Made by a program: the position numbers and the translations under genes | In this document: positions 9,452 to 17,428 of the stretch, piece after piece | How the letters are laid out: each line of letters starts with the position of its first letter | How positions within the stretch are numbered: position 1 is the stretch's first letter | Assembly (NCBI RefSeq): GCF_003996855.1 | Contig: NZ_NRQY01000001.1 | Coordinates: 296,259 to 341,362, forward strand | Length of the DNA: 45,104 bases | Source of the DNA: Morganella morganii | GTDB lineage: Bacteria > Pseudomonadota > Gammaproteobacteria > Enterobacterales > Enterobacteriaceae | Direction: 5' to 3' | The notes under the pieces: generated by a model | Told to the model about the DNA's origin: nothing | Databases searched by the model: none | The model's input: the letters and a program-made list of their open reading frames with translations, nothing else

Positions 9452-10141
9452 GTGATTTCAGTATTGGTGGCAAACGTGAATGAATTTTACCGCGCAGGGA
9501 TTGGTGCCATTATCACGGCAACATCAGGTATGAAGATGGCGGGGGAGGTCAGAGACAGTAACGGTGCCGTGCACTGGTGCCGTGATAATCATGCCGATGT
9601 GGTGTTGCTTGATATCGGTTTTCCGGTAATGAGCGGTCTTGATGCCGCAAAGAAAATCACCCGTTATACCTCAGAAACCAAAGTGATTATTCTCACCGAT
9701 GAACACAGTCTGATCTCGCCTTATAAAGTCATGAACAGTGGTGCGGCGGGGTATTTGTATCAGAGCAGTGACCGGGAGGATTTACTGCACGCTATCCGGA
9801 TTATCAGCCGGGGTCAGCGTTATGTGGCACCGGACATCGCCCAGCAGACTATTCTCGACACCCGCTTGCATGCACATGACAGCAACCCGCTGGATAAACT
9901 GAGTCACCAGGAGCGCCAGGTGATGGTAATGATAGCGCAGGGCATCAAAGTCACACAAATTGCCGACAAAATGTGTCTCAGCAGCAAGACGGTGAACAGT
10001 TATAGATATAGAATATTTAATAAGCTGAATATTGATGGTGACATTAAACTCACTCATCTGGCGCTGCGCTACGGACTGATTCATATTGACAGCGTGGTGC
10101 CATCCGCACCTGCTGAGAGTCGCGGGCGCGATAACCGATGA
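9452..10141 (+). CDS. uvrY: UvrY-type response regulator with degenerate receiver pocket
   Basis: A 229-residue receiver plus LuxR-type HTH protein in the usual position upstream of uvrC, starting at GTG after AAGGAG. In the BarA/UvrY(GacA) pathway the phosphorylated regulator switches on CsrB-type small RNAs. Phospho-acceptor Asp54 (VVLLDIG) and Thr82 are present. But the two acidic residues that hold Mg2+ (Asp8 and Asp9 in E. coli, VDDHE) are Asn8 and Val9 here (VANVNEF), and the conserved Lys104 is Gln (YLYQSS). The DNA-binding half is well kept (LSHQERQVM, SSKTVNSYRYRIFNKLNI). It probably still binds the same targets, but phosphorylation may be altered or dispensable. Confidence 0.88.
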   Translation: MISVLVANVNEFYRAGIGAIITATSGMKMAGEVRDSNGAVHWCRDNHADVVLLDIGFPVMSGLDAAKKITRYTSETKVIILTDEHSLISPYKVMNSGAAGYLYQSSDREDLLHAIRIISRGQRYVAPDIAQQTILDTRLHAHDSNPLDKLSHQERQVMVMIAQGIKVTQIADKMCLSSKTVNSYRYRIFNKLNIDGDIKLTHLALRYGLIHIDSVVPSAPAESRGRDNR

Positions 10142-10178
10142 CTGAATAAACGCCGAGCACAGAGAGTCTGTATCCCGT

Positions 10179-12026
10179 ATGGAAAAACCGGTTGTGACTG
10201 AATTCGATGCGAAAGCATTTTTAAAAACTGTGACCAGTCAGCCCGGTGTATACCGGATGTATGATGCTGAAGGTACAGTGATTTATGTCGGGAAAGCCAA
10301 AGATTTGAAAAAACGGCTTTCCAGCTATTTCCGCACGCAGGTTTCAGGTAAGAAAACCGAGCAGCTGGTTAAAAATATTGCTCAGATAGATGTCACAGTG
10401 ACGCATACGGAAACGGAGGCGTTGCTGCTGGAACATACCTATATTAAAAAATATCAGCCGCGTTACAACGTGTTGTTACGCGATGATAAATCTTATCCTT
10501 ATATCTATCTGAGCAGCAATGACAAACACCCGCGGCTGGCGGTTCACCGCGGGGCTAAACACGCCAAAGGGGAATACTTTGGACCGTTCCCGAATGCGTA
10601 TGCCGTTCGCGAAACACTGGCACTGATGCAGAAACTGTTCCCCGTCCGTCAGTGCGAGGACTGCGTCTACCGCAACCGCTCCCGCCCGTGCCTGCAATAT
10701 CAGATTGGCCGCTGCCTGGGGCCGTGTGTGAAGGGGTTGGTGAGCGATGAGGATTACGCCAGGGAAGTAAACCTAGTCCGCTTATTTCTGGAAGGCAAAG
10801 ATCAGCAGGTGCTGACAGAACTGGTGGAAAAAATGGAGCAGGCCAGTCAGTCACTGCATTTTGAGGACGCCGCACGTCTGCGGGATCAGATTCAGGCGGT
10901 TCGTGCTGTCACTGAAAAACAGTTTGTCACCGGAGCCGGTGACGATCTGGATGTTGTTGGTGTCTGTTTTGACCAGGGCCTGGCCTGTATCCATGTTCTG
11001 TTTATCCGTAACGGGCGGGTACAGGGAAGCCGCAGTTACTTTCCGAAAGTTCCGTCCGGCACTGAGCCGGATGAAATTGTACAAACCTTTATCGGCCAGT
11101 TTTATCTCCAGGGCAGTGAAAACCGCTCATTACCGGATGATATTCTGCTGGATTTCCCGTTACCGGAAAAAGAGATTATGGAAGAAACCCTGTCTCAGTT
11201 TGCCGGGCGGCGAATACTTATTCAGCCGAAACCGCGCGGTGACCGCGCCCGCTACCTGAAGCTGGCACACACGAATGCGGTGACCGCTCTGATGACGAAA
11301 CGGGCGCAGCAATCCACGATTGCAACACGGATGAAAGCGCTGTCAGAACTGACCGGTATTGAAACTATCAACCGCATGGAATGTTTTGATATCAGCCATA
11401 CCATGGGTGACCAGACGGTGGCTTCCTGTGTGGTATTTGACAGCAACGGACCGGTGAAATCGGAATACCGCCGTTACAACATCGCCGGCATCACCCCCGG
11501 AGATGACTATGCGGCGATGGATCAGGTACTGCACCGCCGTTACAGCAAACATATCGGTAATGAAAAAATCCCGGATATTATTTTTATCGACGGCGGCAAA
11601 GGTCAGCTCGGTAAAGCGATTGAAGCCTTCGGAAATCTGGAGGTGGGCTGGGATAAAAACCGGCCGAAACTGATTGGGGTGGCAAAGGGCAGTGACCGTA
11701 AAGCAGGACTGGAAACCCTCTTTTTCACCGCATCCGGGGAAGGTATGGCACTGCCGCCGGACTCTCCGGCGCTGCATGTGATCCAGCATATCCGTGATGA
11801 ATCCCACAACCATGCGATCACCGGTCACCGGCAGCGCCGGGCGAAAGTCAAAAATACCAGTGCACTGGAATCGATAGAAGGTATCGGGCCGAAACGGCGG
11901 CAGATGCTACTCAAATACATGGGCGGGTTACAGCCGCTGCGTAACGCCAGTATTGATGAAATCGCCAAAGTACCGACGATTTCTTATGCGCTGGCGGAAA
12001 AAATTTACCACGCGCTTAAGCATTAA
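10179..12026 (+). CDS. uvrC: Excinuclease ABC subunit C
   Basis: A 615-residue UvrC (E. coli 610), the dual-incision nuclease of nucleotide excision repair acting with UvrA and UvrB on damaged DNA. The GIY-YIG domain is at residues 20-100 ([24 protein letters not shown]). A cysteine cluster follows at about 150-180 ([17 protein letters not shown]). A UVR motif that binds UvrB lies near 205-240. The RNase H-like 5' incision domain (FIDGGKGQL) and a C-terminal pair of helix-hairpin-helix motifs ([11 protein letters not shown]) complete the protein. It follows uvrY by 37 bases, as in E. coli. Confidence 0.97.
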   Translation: MEKPVVTEFDAKAFLKTVTSQPGVYRMYDAEGTVIYVGKAKDLKKRLSSYFRTQVSGKKTEQLVKNIAQIDVTVTHTETEALLLEHTYIKKYQPRYNVLLRDDKSYPYIYLSSNDKHPRLAVHRGAKHAKGEYFGPFPNAYAVRETLALMQKLFPVRQCEDCVYRNRSRPCLQYQIGRCLGPCVKGLVSDEDYAREVNLVRLFLEGKDQQVLTELVEKMEQASQSLHFEDAARLRDQIQAVRAVTEKQFVTGAGDDLDVVGVCFDQGLACIHVLFIRNGRVQGSRSYFPKVPSGTEPDEIVQTFIGQFYLQGSENRSLPDDILLDFPLPEKEIMEETLSQFAGRRILIQPKPRGDRARYLKLAHTNAVTALMTKRAQQSTIATRMKALSELTGIETINRMECFDISHTMGDQTVASCVVFDSNGPVKSEYRRYNIAGITPGDDYAAMDQVLHRRYSKHIGNEKIPDIIFIDGGKGQLGKAIEAFGNLEVGWDKNRPKLIGVAKGSDRKAGLETLFFTASGEGMALPPDSPALHVIQHIRDESHNHAITGHRQRRAKVKNTSALESIEGIGPKRRQMLLKYMGGLQPLRNASIDEIAKVPTISYALAEKIYHALKH

Positions 12027-12233
12027 CGATTCCGCTTATCTGTGCGGTTGATGGGAGAATTTTTTCAATAACAGCGGTGAGTTATCTGTAACTGTGGTAA
12101 TATGGTGGTATCCGGTAGGATTGCGCAGAACCTGAAAATCACGCAACGTGCCCCGGAATCAGCGGGGCGGTAATATTTGCCGGCAGATGCGCAAGCGGCT
12201 TTTTCATCTGACTTATAAAATAATGGCTCCGTT

Positions 12234-12782
12234 ATGCGATTAAATATCCCTACATGGCTGACTCTGTTTCGCGTTTTCCTGATACCGTTCTTTGTCCTCG
12301 CCTTCTATTTGCCGTTCAGCTGGGCACCTGTTGTCAGTGCCGCTATTTTTGTCATTGCTGCGATGACAGACTGGTTTGATGGCTTTCTTGCCCGTCGTTT
12401 AAAGCAAACCACCCGTTTCGGTGCATTTCTGGACCCGGTTGCGGATAAAGTCATGGTAGCGACCGCGCTGGTGCTGGTAACAGAATACTATGCTGTCTGG
12501 TGGATAACTCTGCCTGCTATCACGATGATTGCCCGCGAGATTATTATTTCATCACTGCGTGAATGGATGGCGGAACTGGGTAAACGCAACAGTGTCGCAG
12601 TCTCCTGGATGGGGAAAGTAAAAACCACGGCACAAATGGTGGCGCTGGTGGGGCTTATCTGGCGGCCGAATGAGCTGACAGAAATCGCGGCTTTCATCCT
12701 TTTCTACATTGCAATGATTCTGACTTTCTGGTCTATGTTCCAATATTTACGCGCTGCATGGGCGGATTTGAGCGAAGCCTGA
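12234..12782 (+). CDS. pgsA: CDP-diacylglycerol-glycerol-3-phosphate 3-phosphatidyltransferase
   Basis: A 182-residue integral membrane enzyme that makes phosphatidylglycerol phosphate from CDP-diacylglycerol and glycerol-3-phosphate (E. coli PgsA is 182). The CDP-alcohol phosphotransferase motif is complete: DG at FDGFLAR, then G of TRFGAFLD, then D of PVADK, which bind the metal and CDP. Several hydrophobic helices are visible. It lies between uvrC and a tRNA array as in E. coli. A 200-base gap separates it from uvrC and may contain its own promoter. Confidence 0.97.
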   Translation: MRLNIPTWLTLFRVFLIPFFVLAFYLPFSWAPVVSAAIFVIAAMTDWFDGFLARRLKQTTRFGAFLDPVADKVMVATALVLVTEYYAVWWITLPAITMIAREIIISSLREWMAELGKRNSVAVSWMGKVKTTAQMVALVGLIWRPNELTEIAAFILFYIAMILTFWSMFQYLRAAWADLSEA

Positions 12783-12924
12783 TCGATGTGCTGTAAAAAA
12801 CAGCGAACGATCATTTTTCATGAATTAAGCGGTTGACTCACAGCGTGAAATCAGTAGAATGCAACGCATCCGGACGACACAGTGGTTTACGAAAACAAAT
12901 AAGTAAATCAGTAAGTTCAGAGAT

Positions 12925-13000
<76 letters not shown>

Positions 13001-13001
13001 A

Positions 13002-13075
13002 GGCGCGTTGGCAGAGTGGCCATGCAGCGGATTGCAAATCCGCGTACCTCGGTTCGACTCCGGGACGCGCCTCCA
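13002..13075 (+). tRNA. cysT: tRNA-Cys(GCA)
   Basis: A 74-base cloverleaf with encoded CCA. Acceptor stem GGCGCGT/ACGCGCC; anticodon GCA in ATTGCAAAT; T arm GGTTCGACTCC. It starts one base after tRNA-Gly, so the two are co-transcribed. Confidence 0.97.
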
Positions 13076-13081
13076 TATTCA

Positions 13082-13168
13082 GCCCAGATGGTGAAATCGG
13101 TAGACACAAGGGATTTAAAATCCCTCGGCCGCAAGGCTGTGCGGGTTCAAGTCCCGCTCTGGGCACCA
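13082..13168 (+). tRNA. leuZ: tRNA-Leu(TAA)
   Basis: An 87-base class II tRNA with encoded CCA. Acceptor stem GCCCAGA/TCTGGGC; anticodon TAA in the loop of AGGGA...TCCCT; a long variable arm follows (CGGCCGCAAGGCTG). Third of the array, as E. coli leuZ. The accessory island begins directly behind it, but I found no second copy of its 3' end. Confidence 0.97.
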
Positions 13169-13207
13169 TATAGAAATTCATTGATTTTTCAGTGAGTTAG
13201 AATTAAG

Positions 13208-13234
13208 AAAAGCCACCCTTGAGGTGGCTTTTTT
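13208..13234 (+). terminator. Intrinsic terminator of the tRNA operon
   Basis: AAGCCACC pairs with GGTGGCTT around CTTGA and is followed by six T residues. It lies 40 bases after tRNA-Leu. Confidence 0.9.
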
Positions 13235-13420
13235 GTGCTTTAAATCATACTTCACTATATCCTCTCCTTCAAACTGTCTTTTTCTGACCACCGACAACAG
13301 GAACAATTATCACTTTTCTGTCATACCGGGCTGTTTGAGTGATATTTTTATGCCCCGATATTTTCTGTTTTTCTGACAGTGGCCCATCAAGATCTGAAAT
13401 ACCTTTAGGGGGATCATTTA

Positions 13421-13735
13421 ATGTCTAAGTCCCCGGCAGAACGTAAAGTCGCGCAAAGAGCGCGGTAAAAGAAAACCGGTATCGTCAAACTTGAACTGTT
13501 GGTGGATGAACAGGAACTGGAAATGCTGCCGCGCCGGGAACCTTATGAGCTGAATGAATACCCGGCAACATTAATCAGAACTGATGACCAGTTACTGAAA
13601 TCTGAAATTAAAGAGATGAGTAAGAAAACTTGCCGGAAATACGGTGAAAAACTTCCTGTTGCGGAGTGCTGTTTGAGTGGCGATTCCGAGTGTTGGAATA
13701 CTTACGGTAGGCATAAATTTAAGCTCTGTATATAA
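13421..13735 (+). pseudogene. Small prophage-type protein with in-frame stop
   Basis: The frame starts with MSKSPAERKVAQRAR after AGGGGG, hits a TAA at 13466-13468, and continues in the same frame to 13735 (KKTGIVKLELLVDEQELEML...). The two halves together resemble a small Cys-containing protein found in lambdoid prophages (basic N-terminus, VDEQELEML, PYELNEYPATLIR, then a C-rich tail with CCLSGDSECW). I cannot give it a function. The nonsense codon makes it a broken gene unless the second part is started internally at TTG/GTG near 13499. Confidence 0.5.
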
Positions 13736-13821
13736 TTTGTGTAAAAGCATTGGTATTAGTATGATTTAGGTGTAAATGCTTATTATGAAACTTTAATTTG
13801 TAATTAAACAAGGATGTTGCT

Positions 13822-14278
13822 GTGAGAAAACCTAACGAAATAGCCTCGGATATCTTGGATATAATCAATCAAAAGGAAATGGGTAATTTTTGGTTGTTGT
13901 TTTATTCAGCCGAGGGGGCTTCTTGATGTCGGATCTGACATCGGGTATATTGCTTATGATTATATTGACACTGATAATAGATGGCGAAATGAGGGTGTAA
14001 GAATAAAACAGGCAGAGTTATTTAAGCGAGGAATATCAAGTGAAGAAATTAATGATTTAGTAAATGTTATTCTTGATGATTTTATATCAAGAATGGATTC
14101 TGATTCATTAATTAAGCTTTCGATTAAATTGACTGGAAAAGTTGACGGGAAGTATGTGGCTACAGCTGTTGTATATGGAAGCATTACCAGTGCTTTAGTA
14201 AGGCGGTTTGTTCCACGTTTATTTTTACGTTTGGGTTTATCTGGAATTGTTTCCCTGGCTGGTGATACATCTAAATAA
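13822..14278 (+). pseudogene. Frameshifted gene of unknown function
   Basis: The frame opens with GTG at 13822 after AAGGA (residues RKPNEIASDILDIINQKEMG) and ends at a TGA near 13926. From about 13907 a neighbouring frame stays open without interruption to 14278 (LLDVGSDIGYIAYDYIDTD ... GIVSLAGDTSK). The two frames meet at a run of five G. Joined, they give about 151 residues with a short hydrophobic C-terminal part. I do not recognise the family. Either a one-base indel has broken it, or the reading is wrong at the G-tract. Confidence 0.5.
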
Positions 14279-14284
14279 ATATAT

Positions 14285-14469
14285 GTGTCAGAGGAGTTTG
14301 GGTATAAATATCCAAGAGTTTACTCGGAATTAAAAATAAAGGCGATTTAGATTTGTTGTATTTTCTTGCAATGGATTACATGAGCCAATTTCTGGAAGCT
14401 ATAGAAATGAATGGAAAAAATAAGAGTGGATGGGATATTTTAGTAAATGATTTGATTGGCAGGCTTTAA
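14285..14469 (+). pseudogene. Frameshifted small gene of unknown function
   Basis: GTG at 14285 opens SEEFGYKYPRVYSEL; the frame then stops. One base shift in AAAAATAAA restores KNKGDLDLLYFLAMDYMSQF and continues to a stop at 14467-14469, giving about 61 residues. Position and size (small acidic gene after a larger one) recall immunity-type partners, but I have no sequence signature for that and it is only a guess. Confidence 0.4.
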
Positions 14470-14471
14470 AT

Positions 14472-14677
14472 ATGAAAAGATTAATCAATGAGATAATAAC
14501 GATGTTTTTTTGTATTTCTCTTTTTTCTTCATGATACTTGTATCAATTTTTATGCTTTTTTATTTTGATATTGAAAATAGATACTTAAAATACTTATTAG
14601 TTTTTATATCTGTCGTTGTTGGTCTGGTTATGCTTTATACATCTGATAAAATTAAAGATAAGTATAGGCGTGAGTGA
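14472..14677 (+). pseudogene. Frameshifted small membrane protein gene
   Basis: ATG at 14472 opens MKRLINEIITMFFCIS and soon stops. Shifting one base inside a run of six T gives FFFMILVSIFMLFYFDIENRY, then a second hydrophobic segment (YLLVFISVVVGLVMLYTS) and a charged end at 14677. Joined, it would be a two-helix membrane protein of about 68 residues. The third broken gene in a row, again at a homopolymer. Confidence 0.4.
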
Positions 14678-14710
14678 TGTTACGTGTAGTGGATATGCGC
14701 CTCTGCATAG

Positions 14711-14873
14711 TGTAGTGGTTTAATAAATTTGGCCACCTGAACAGAGGTGGTATGCTCACCGCAGAACAACACAGGCGCCTTAATGAAAAAACGAAATCTC
14801 AGTGCAGAATTCAAACGTGAATCCGCTCAGTTAGTTGTGGATCAGAACTATGCGGTTGCGGGTGCCGCGAAAG
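14711..14873 (+). mobile_element. IS3-family end fragment with truncated orfA
   Basis: The fragment begins with TGTAGTGGTTTAATAAATTT, which resembles the terminal repeat of IS911/IS1400-like elements. It contains an orfA start at 14783 ([30 protein letters not shown]), the typical N-terminus of the IS3-family OrfA. The similarity stops after about 30 residues; the rest of orfA, the orfB integrase and the right end are missing. Confidence 0.75.
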
Positions 14874-14953
14874 ATAGTTTTTTATTTAGGATACGTCTTA
14901 TAATTCGGGTATTGTTATCGGGCGTTTATTAACATGTGTACTTAATGAAATAG

Positions 14954-15088
14954 ATAGATACTTCTAATTGGTATGTATTCAAAGTAAATATAAATATTCC
15001 GGAAAAAGAAAGTAGTGAAATAAAAAATGAAATTGAAAATATAATGTGTGTCAATTTAGTCAGTCGTAAGCAGGACAATGATATATAA
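14954..15088 (+). pseudogene. 3' remnant of an unknown gene behind the IS fragment
   Basis: An open frame without a start codon reads IDTSNWYVFKVNINIPEKE and ends KQDNDI at a TAA (15086-15088). Its low GC content matches the broken genes upstream of the IS fragment. It is probably the tail of a gene cut by the insertion and later deletion. Confidence 0.3.
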
Positions 15089-15145
15089 TACTAAAGCAGT
15101 ATTTATATTGAAAACAGAACGAAAATACAAAGCCTGAGGTACCTG

Positions 15146-15571
15146 ATGGATAATGCATCACCGAATAATGTTCAGATTCTGGAGTTTGTGGAACGCTTAA
15201 AAACAGTGACAGGACCAAGTTTTTTTCATTATCTGAATGATAAGAAAGTCAAAACTACGTGTCTTATGTGCGGGCATAATGGCAGACAAATTATAGATGA
15301 AACAAACTATACGACAGAGCAGGACAGACTGGACAACAAACCACCACATACATTTGTTACTTTTTATTATCATACTCCCGGTATTCCGGCAGACAGTATC
15401 AACCATTATTACTATCGTCTGATTTGTGATAATTGTGGTTTTGTTACCCAGCACAGTGCCAGATATGTTATAAACTGGCTGGATGATGAAAAACAGCGGG
15501 AGCAGCATCTGACTGACGCTGAATGGGGAAGTGTGCCGGAAACGGTTATTGCAGAGCAGGATGAAGAATAA
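15146..15571 (+). CDS. Zinc-ribbon-like protein of unknown function
   Basis: A 141-residue soluble protein with two CXXC pairs, CLMC near residue 45 and CDNC near residue 95, spaced as in a zinc ribbon. Between them is a Tyr-rich segment (FVTFYYHTPG, INHYYYRL). The C-terminus is acidic. TGAGG lies before the ATG. I do not recognise the family and assign no function. It is followed by its own terminator. Confidence 0.65.
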   Translation: MDNASPNNVQILEFVERLKTVTGPSFFHYLNDKKVKTTCLMCGHNGRQIIDETNYTTEQDRLDNKPPHTFVTFYYHTPGIPADSINHYYYRLICDNCGFVTQHSARYVINWLDDEKQREQHLTDAEWGSVPETVIAEQDEE

Positions 15572-15586
15572 CCGCAGAATAATCAT

Positions 15587-15616
15587 ACCGGGAGACAGTG
15601 CCCGGTTTTCTTTTTT
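15587..15616 (+). terminator. Intrinsic terminator
   Basis: ACCGGG pairs with CCCGGT around AGACAGTG and is followed by TTTCTTTTTT. It lies 16 bases after the zinc-ribbon gene. Confidence 0.75.
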
Positions 15617-15690
15617 GTATTCCTCTGTTTGCTTTTTTAATCATCACCTTCTTGTTCTGGTGTCAAAATATTGTGATTTTTAAGAACTTT

Positions 15691-15711
15691 ACTTTGTCTT
15701 AAGGGCAAGGT
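15691..15711 (+). promoter_or_regulatory. MerR-type (copper/heavy metal) operator-like dyad
   Basis: A 21-base imperfect dyad, ACTTTGTCTTA followed by AGGGCAAGGT, has the shape of operators used by CueR/MerR-type activators. It sits 50 bases before a small membrane protein gene. Its core TTAAGGGCAAGGTT resembles the element before the DUF305 gene at 16009, suggesting shared control. Confidence 0.4.
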
Positions 15712-15760
15712 TCAATGTCATACGCAGAATTACCTGCACGAAAAGGTGAACGGAGGGTAT

Positions 15761-15928
15761 ATGGAAGATGGTTTAATGGTGATTGCCGGACTGGCGCTTG
15801 TTGCCGCAATTGCGGGTCTGGTAAAACCTTCTCTTGTGGGTATGAAAAGCCGTACAGGTGCGTTATTTGGTTATTTGATTATTTTTATTATCTTTTTGGT
15901 GCCTGCATTAATACTGATGCCTGACTGA
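15761..15928 (+). CDS. Small two-helix membrane protein
   Basis: A 55-residue protein beginning MEDGLMVIAGLALVAAIAG. The ATG at 15761 is chosen because GGAGGG ends five bases upstream; a GTG at 15746 lies before that ribosome site. Two hydrophobic segments (residues 5-24 and 36-53) flank a short basic loop (MKSRTG). An overlapping frame starting at 15715 lacks these signals. No family recognised. The upstream metal-type dyad and the neighbouring DUF305 gene hint at a role in copper stress. Confidence 0.6.
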   Translation: MEDGLMVIAGLALVAAIAGLVKPSLVGMKSRTGALFGYLIIFIIFLVPALILMPD

Positions 15929-16008
15929 TGAGGTAATACCTTAATTGTTCAGAAATTGTGGAGAGAACTTTATTAAATGTAAATATGGTAAAGTTATTTT
16001 TCATTATA

Positions 16009-16039
16009 TTGACCTTTCCCTTAGGGCAACCTTTATGAT
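16009..16039 (+). promoter_or_regulatory. MerR-type promoter with 19-base spacer before the DUF305 gene
   Basis: TTGACC (16009-16014) and TATGAT (16034-16039) are separated by 19 bases, the over-long spacing typical of promoters activated by MerR-family proteins. The spacer holds CCTTTCCCTTAGGGCAACC, whose left half matches CueR operators (ACCTT.CCC). The right half is degenerate. Copper control of the following gene is the inference. Confidence 0.55.
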
Positions 16040-16078
16040 TGATTCCGTCAACCAGATACGAAATAAAAGGAATGAATC

Positions 16079-16447
16079 ATGAAAAAAACACTTATCTTTA
16101 CGGCATTATTATCCGGCGTTATTACATTTGGTGCTGCGGCAAATCCGGTATTATTAAGTGGTGATATGCATGCCGTGACCACACCGGTGCAGAAAGAACT
16201 GGGTGATTCTATGATGCGTATGCATGATGATATGGCAAAAACACTATCTGAGCAAAATGCGGATATTGCATTTGCAGAAGGTATGATTGCACACCATAAA
16301 GGAGCCGTTGAAATGGTTCAGATTGAACTGAAGTATGGTTCAGACCCGGAAATGCGAAAATTAGCTCAGGATATCATTGCTGCTCAGGACCCGGAAATAA
16401 AACAAATGCAGCGTTGGCTTAATAATAATAAGCCAGCTAAAAAATAA
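16079..16447 (+). CDS. DUF305-family periplasmic protein (copper-related)
   Basis: A 122-residue secreted protein with a signal peptide (residues 1-20, ending AAA). It has the DUF305 signature: His/Met-containing helices, with MMRMHDDM and then FAEGMIAHHKGAVEMVQ. Members of this ferritin-like family are often linked to copper handling (CopM group). The MerR-type promoter directly upstream supports copper response. AAAGGAATGAATC precedes the ATG. It is ended by a terminator, so it is a single-gene unit. Confidence 0.85.
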   Translation: MKKTLIFTALLSGVITFGAAANPVLLSGDMHAVTTPVQKELGDSMMRMHDDMAKTLSEQNADIAFAEGMIAHHKGAVEMVQIELKYGSDPEMRKLAQDIIAAQDPEIKQMQRWLNNNKPAKK

Positions 16448-16463
16448 ATATTTAATAATAATC

Positions 16464-16495
16464 ACGGTATATCAGTTTCATGATATGCCGTTTTT
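16464..16495 (+). terminator. Intrinsic terminator of the DUF305 gene
   Basis: ACGGTATATCA pairs with TGATATGCCGT (one G-T pair) around GTTTCA, followed by a run of T. It separates the copper gene from the csy operon. Confidence 0.75.
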
Positions 16496-16696
16496 ATATA
16501 TTTAGTAATGAATTTATTGATTAATTTCCATTCAGATCGCAAAAGTAAAATTCCATACCAAAATTTTTATTCCTCAGGTAGACAATATCCTTCCGAAGAC
16601 ATATTAAATATCCGGTGAGTGATGATGTTCCACTCAATCACTGATTAAGTTTGCAGTATTATTATTAAACCAAATTATTTTAGAAAAGGATATTCT

Positions 16697-17428
16697 ATGC
16701 CGGACCCGGAAATTATTGCATTTTTTACAAAATATCTGGCTTCAGAAGAATCGCCGGAGGGCGCGCGCCGGCATTGGTTGTCTGATGCGGCAAAACGCGC
16801 GAAACAGCTGTCACTGACTACACACCCGCTGGCATTCACACATCCCGGCGCCTGCAAGAGTCGTTGCGGAAAAGTAAGTACGGTTCCGGCAGGGACCGGG
16901 GTAAAAAAGAAAAATGATGGCTTCCTCCGATCCGGCAATACAGAGGTTCCGCCGGATGCGGAAGGTAACGCAGCAGCACTGGAAATATATACATTTCTGA
17001 TGCTGAGAATGAAGGATGGAAAGATGTTACTGACGCATCTGTGTGAAGAAAGTGAACTGGCAAAAAGAATTCTGGGTAAAGAAAATTACCGGACATTACG
17101 GGCCGGTTTTTTACAGATATTGTCAGGTACAAAAACAGCAATAACCAGCCCGAAAATAAAGCAGATTTTTTTTCCTGTACCGGCTGACGGAGGTGTGACG
17201 GGTTATCATCTGTTGTCAGTTCTGACACCGTCGGGTTTATTATTTGAATTGCGCCGCCGGCTTAATATATCCGGTGTGCATCCCCGGTGTCTTGTTGTTA
17301 TTCATATTGGCGGCAGTAAACCACAAAATATTTCTGCACTTAATATGCGTAATAAAGGAAAAGCCTGTTTATTGTTATCAATACCTCCGGGAGCTGTTTG
17401 TGCCGGAGGTGCTCACCGTGTCCATTAA
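16697..17428 (+). CDS. csy1: Reduced Cas8f (Csy1), type I-F Cascade large subunit
   Basis: A 243-residue protein that aligns with the N-terminal part of Pseudomonas aeruginosa Csy1 (434 residues). Matching blocks: RRHWLSDAAKRAKQLSL, THPGACKS, EGNAAALEIYTFLML, KQIFFPVP with GYHLLSVL, and the strongly conserved GGSKPQNISALN. In known type I-F complexes Cas8f binds the crRNA 5' handle and recognises the PAM. The protein ends about 20 residues after KPQNIS. The C-terminal helical bundle, which recruits Cas2/3 in canonical I-F, is therefore absent. The end looks settled rather than random, because the csy2 ribosome site (GGAGGT) and start lie inside its last codons. AAGGA precedes the ATG. Confidence 0.85.
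   Translation: MPDPEIIAFFTKYLASEESPEGARRHWLSDAAKRAKQLSLTTHPLAFTHPGACKSRCGKVSTVPAGTGVKKKNDGFLRSGNTEVPPDAEGNAAALEIYTFLMLRMKDGKMLLTHLCEESELAKRILGKENYRTLRAGFLQILSGTKTAITSPKIKQIFFPVPADGGVTGYHLLSVLTPSGLLFELRRRLNISGVHPRCLVVIHIGGSKPQNISALNMRNKGKACLLLSIPPGAVCAGGAHRVH

Noticed and set aside
15715..15924. A 69-codon frame overlapping the small membrane protein
   Set aside because: The neighbouring frame has GGAGGG before its ATG and two clear hydrophobic helices; this one has neither.
16697..17428. Cas8f with HNH nuclease domain
   Set aside because: The protein ends 20 residues after KPQNIS and has no H-N-H pattern.
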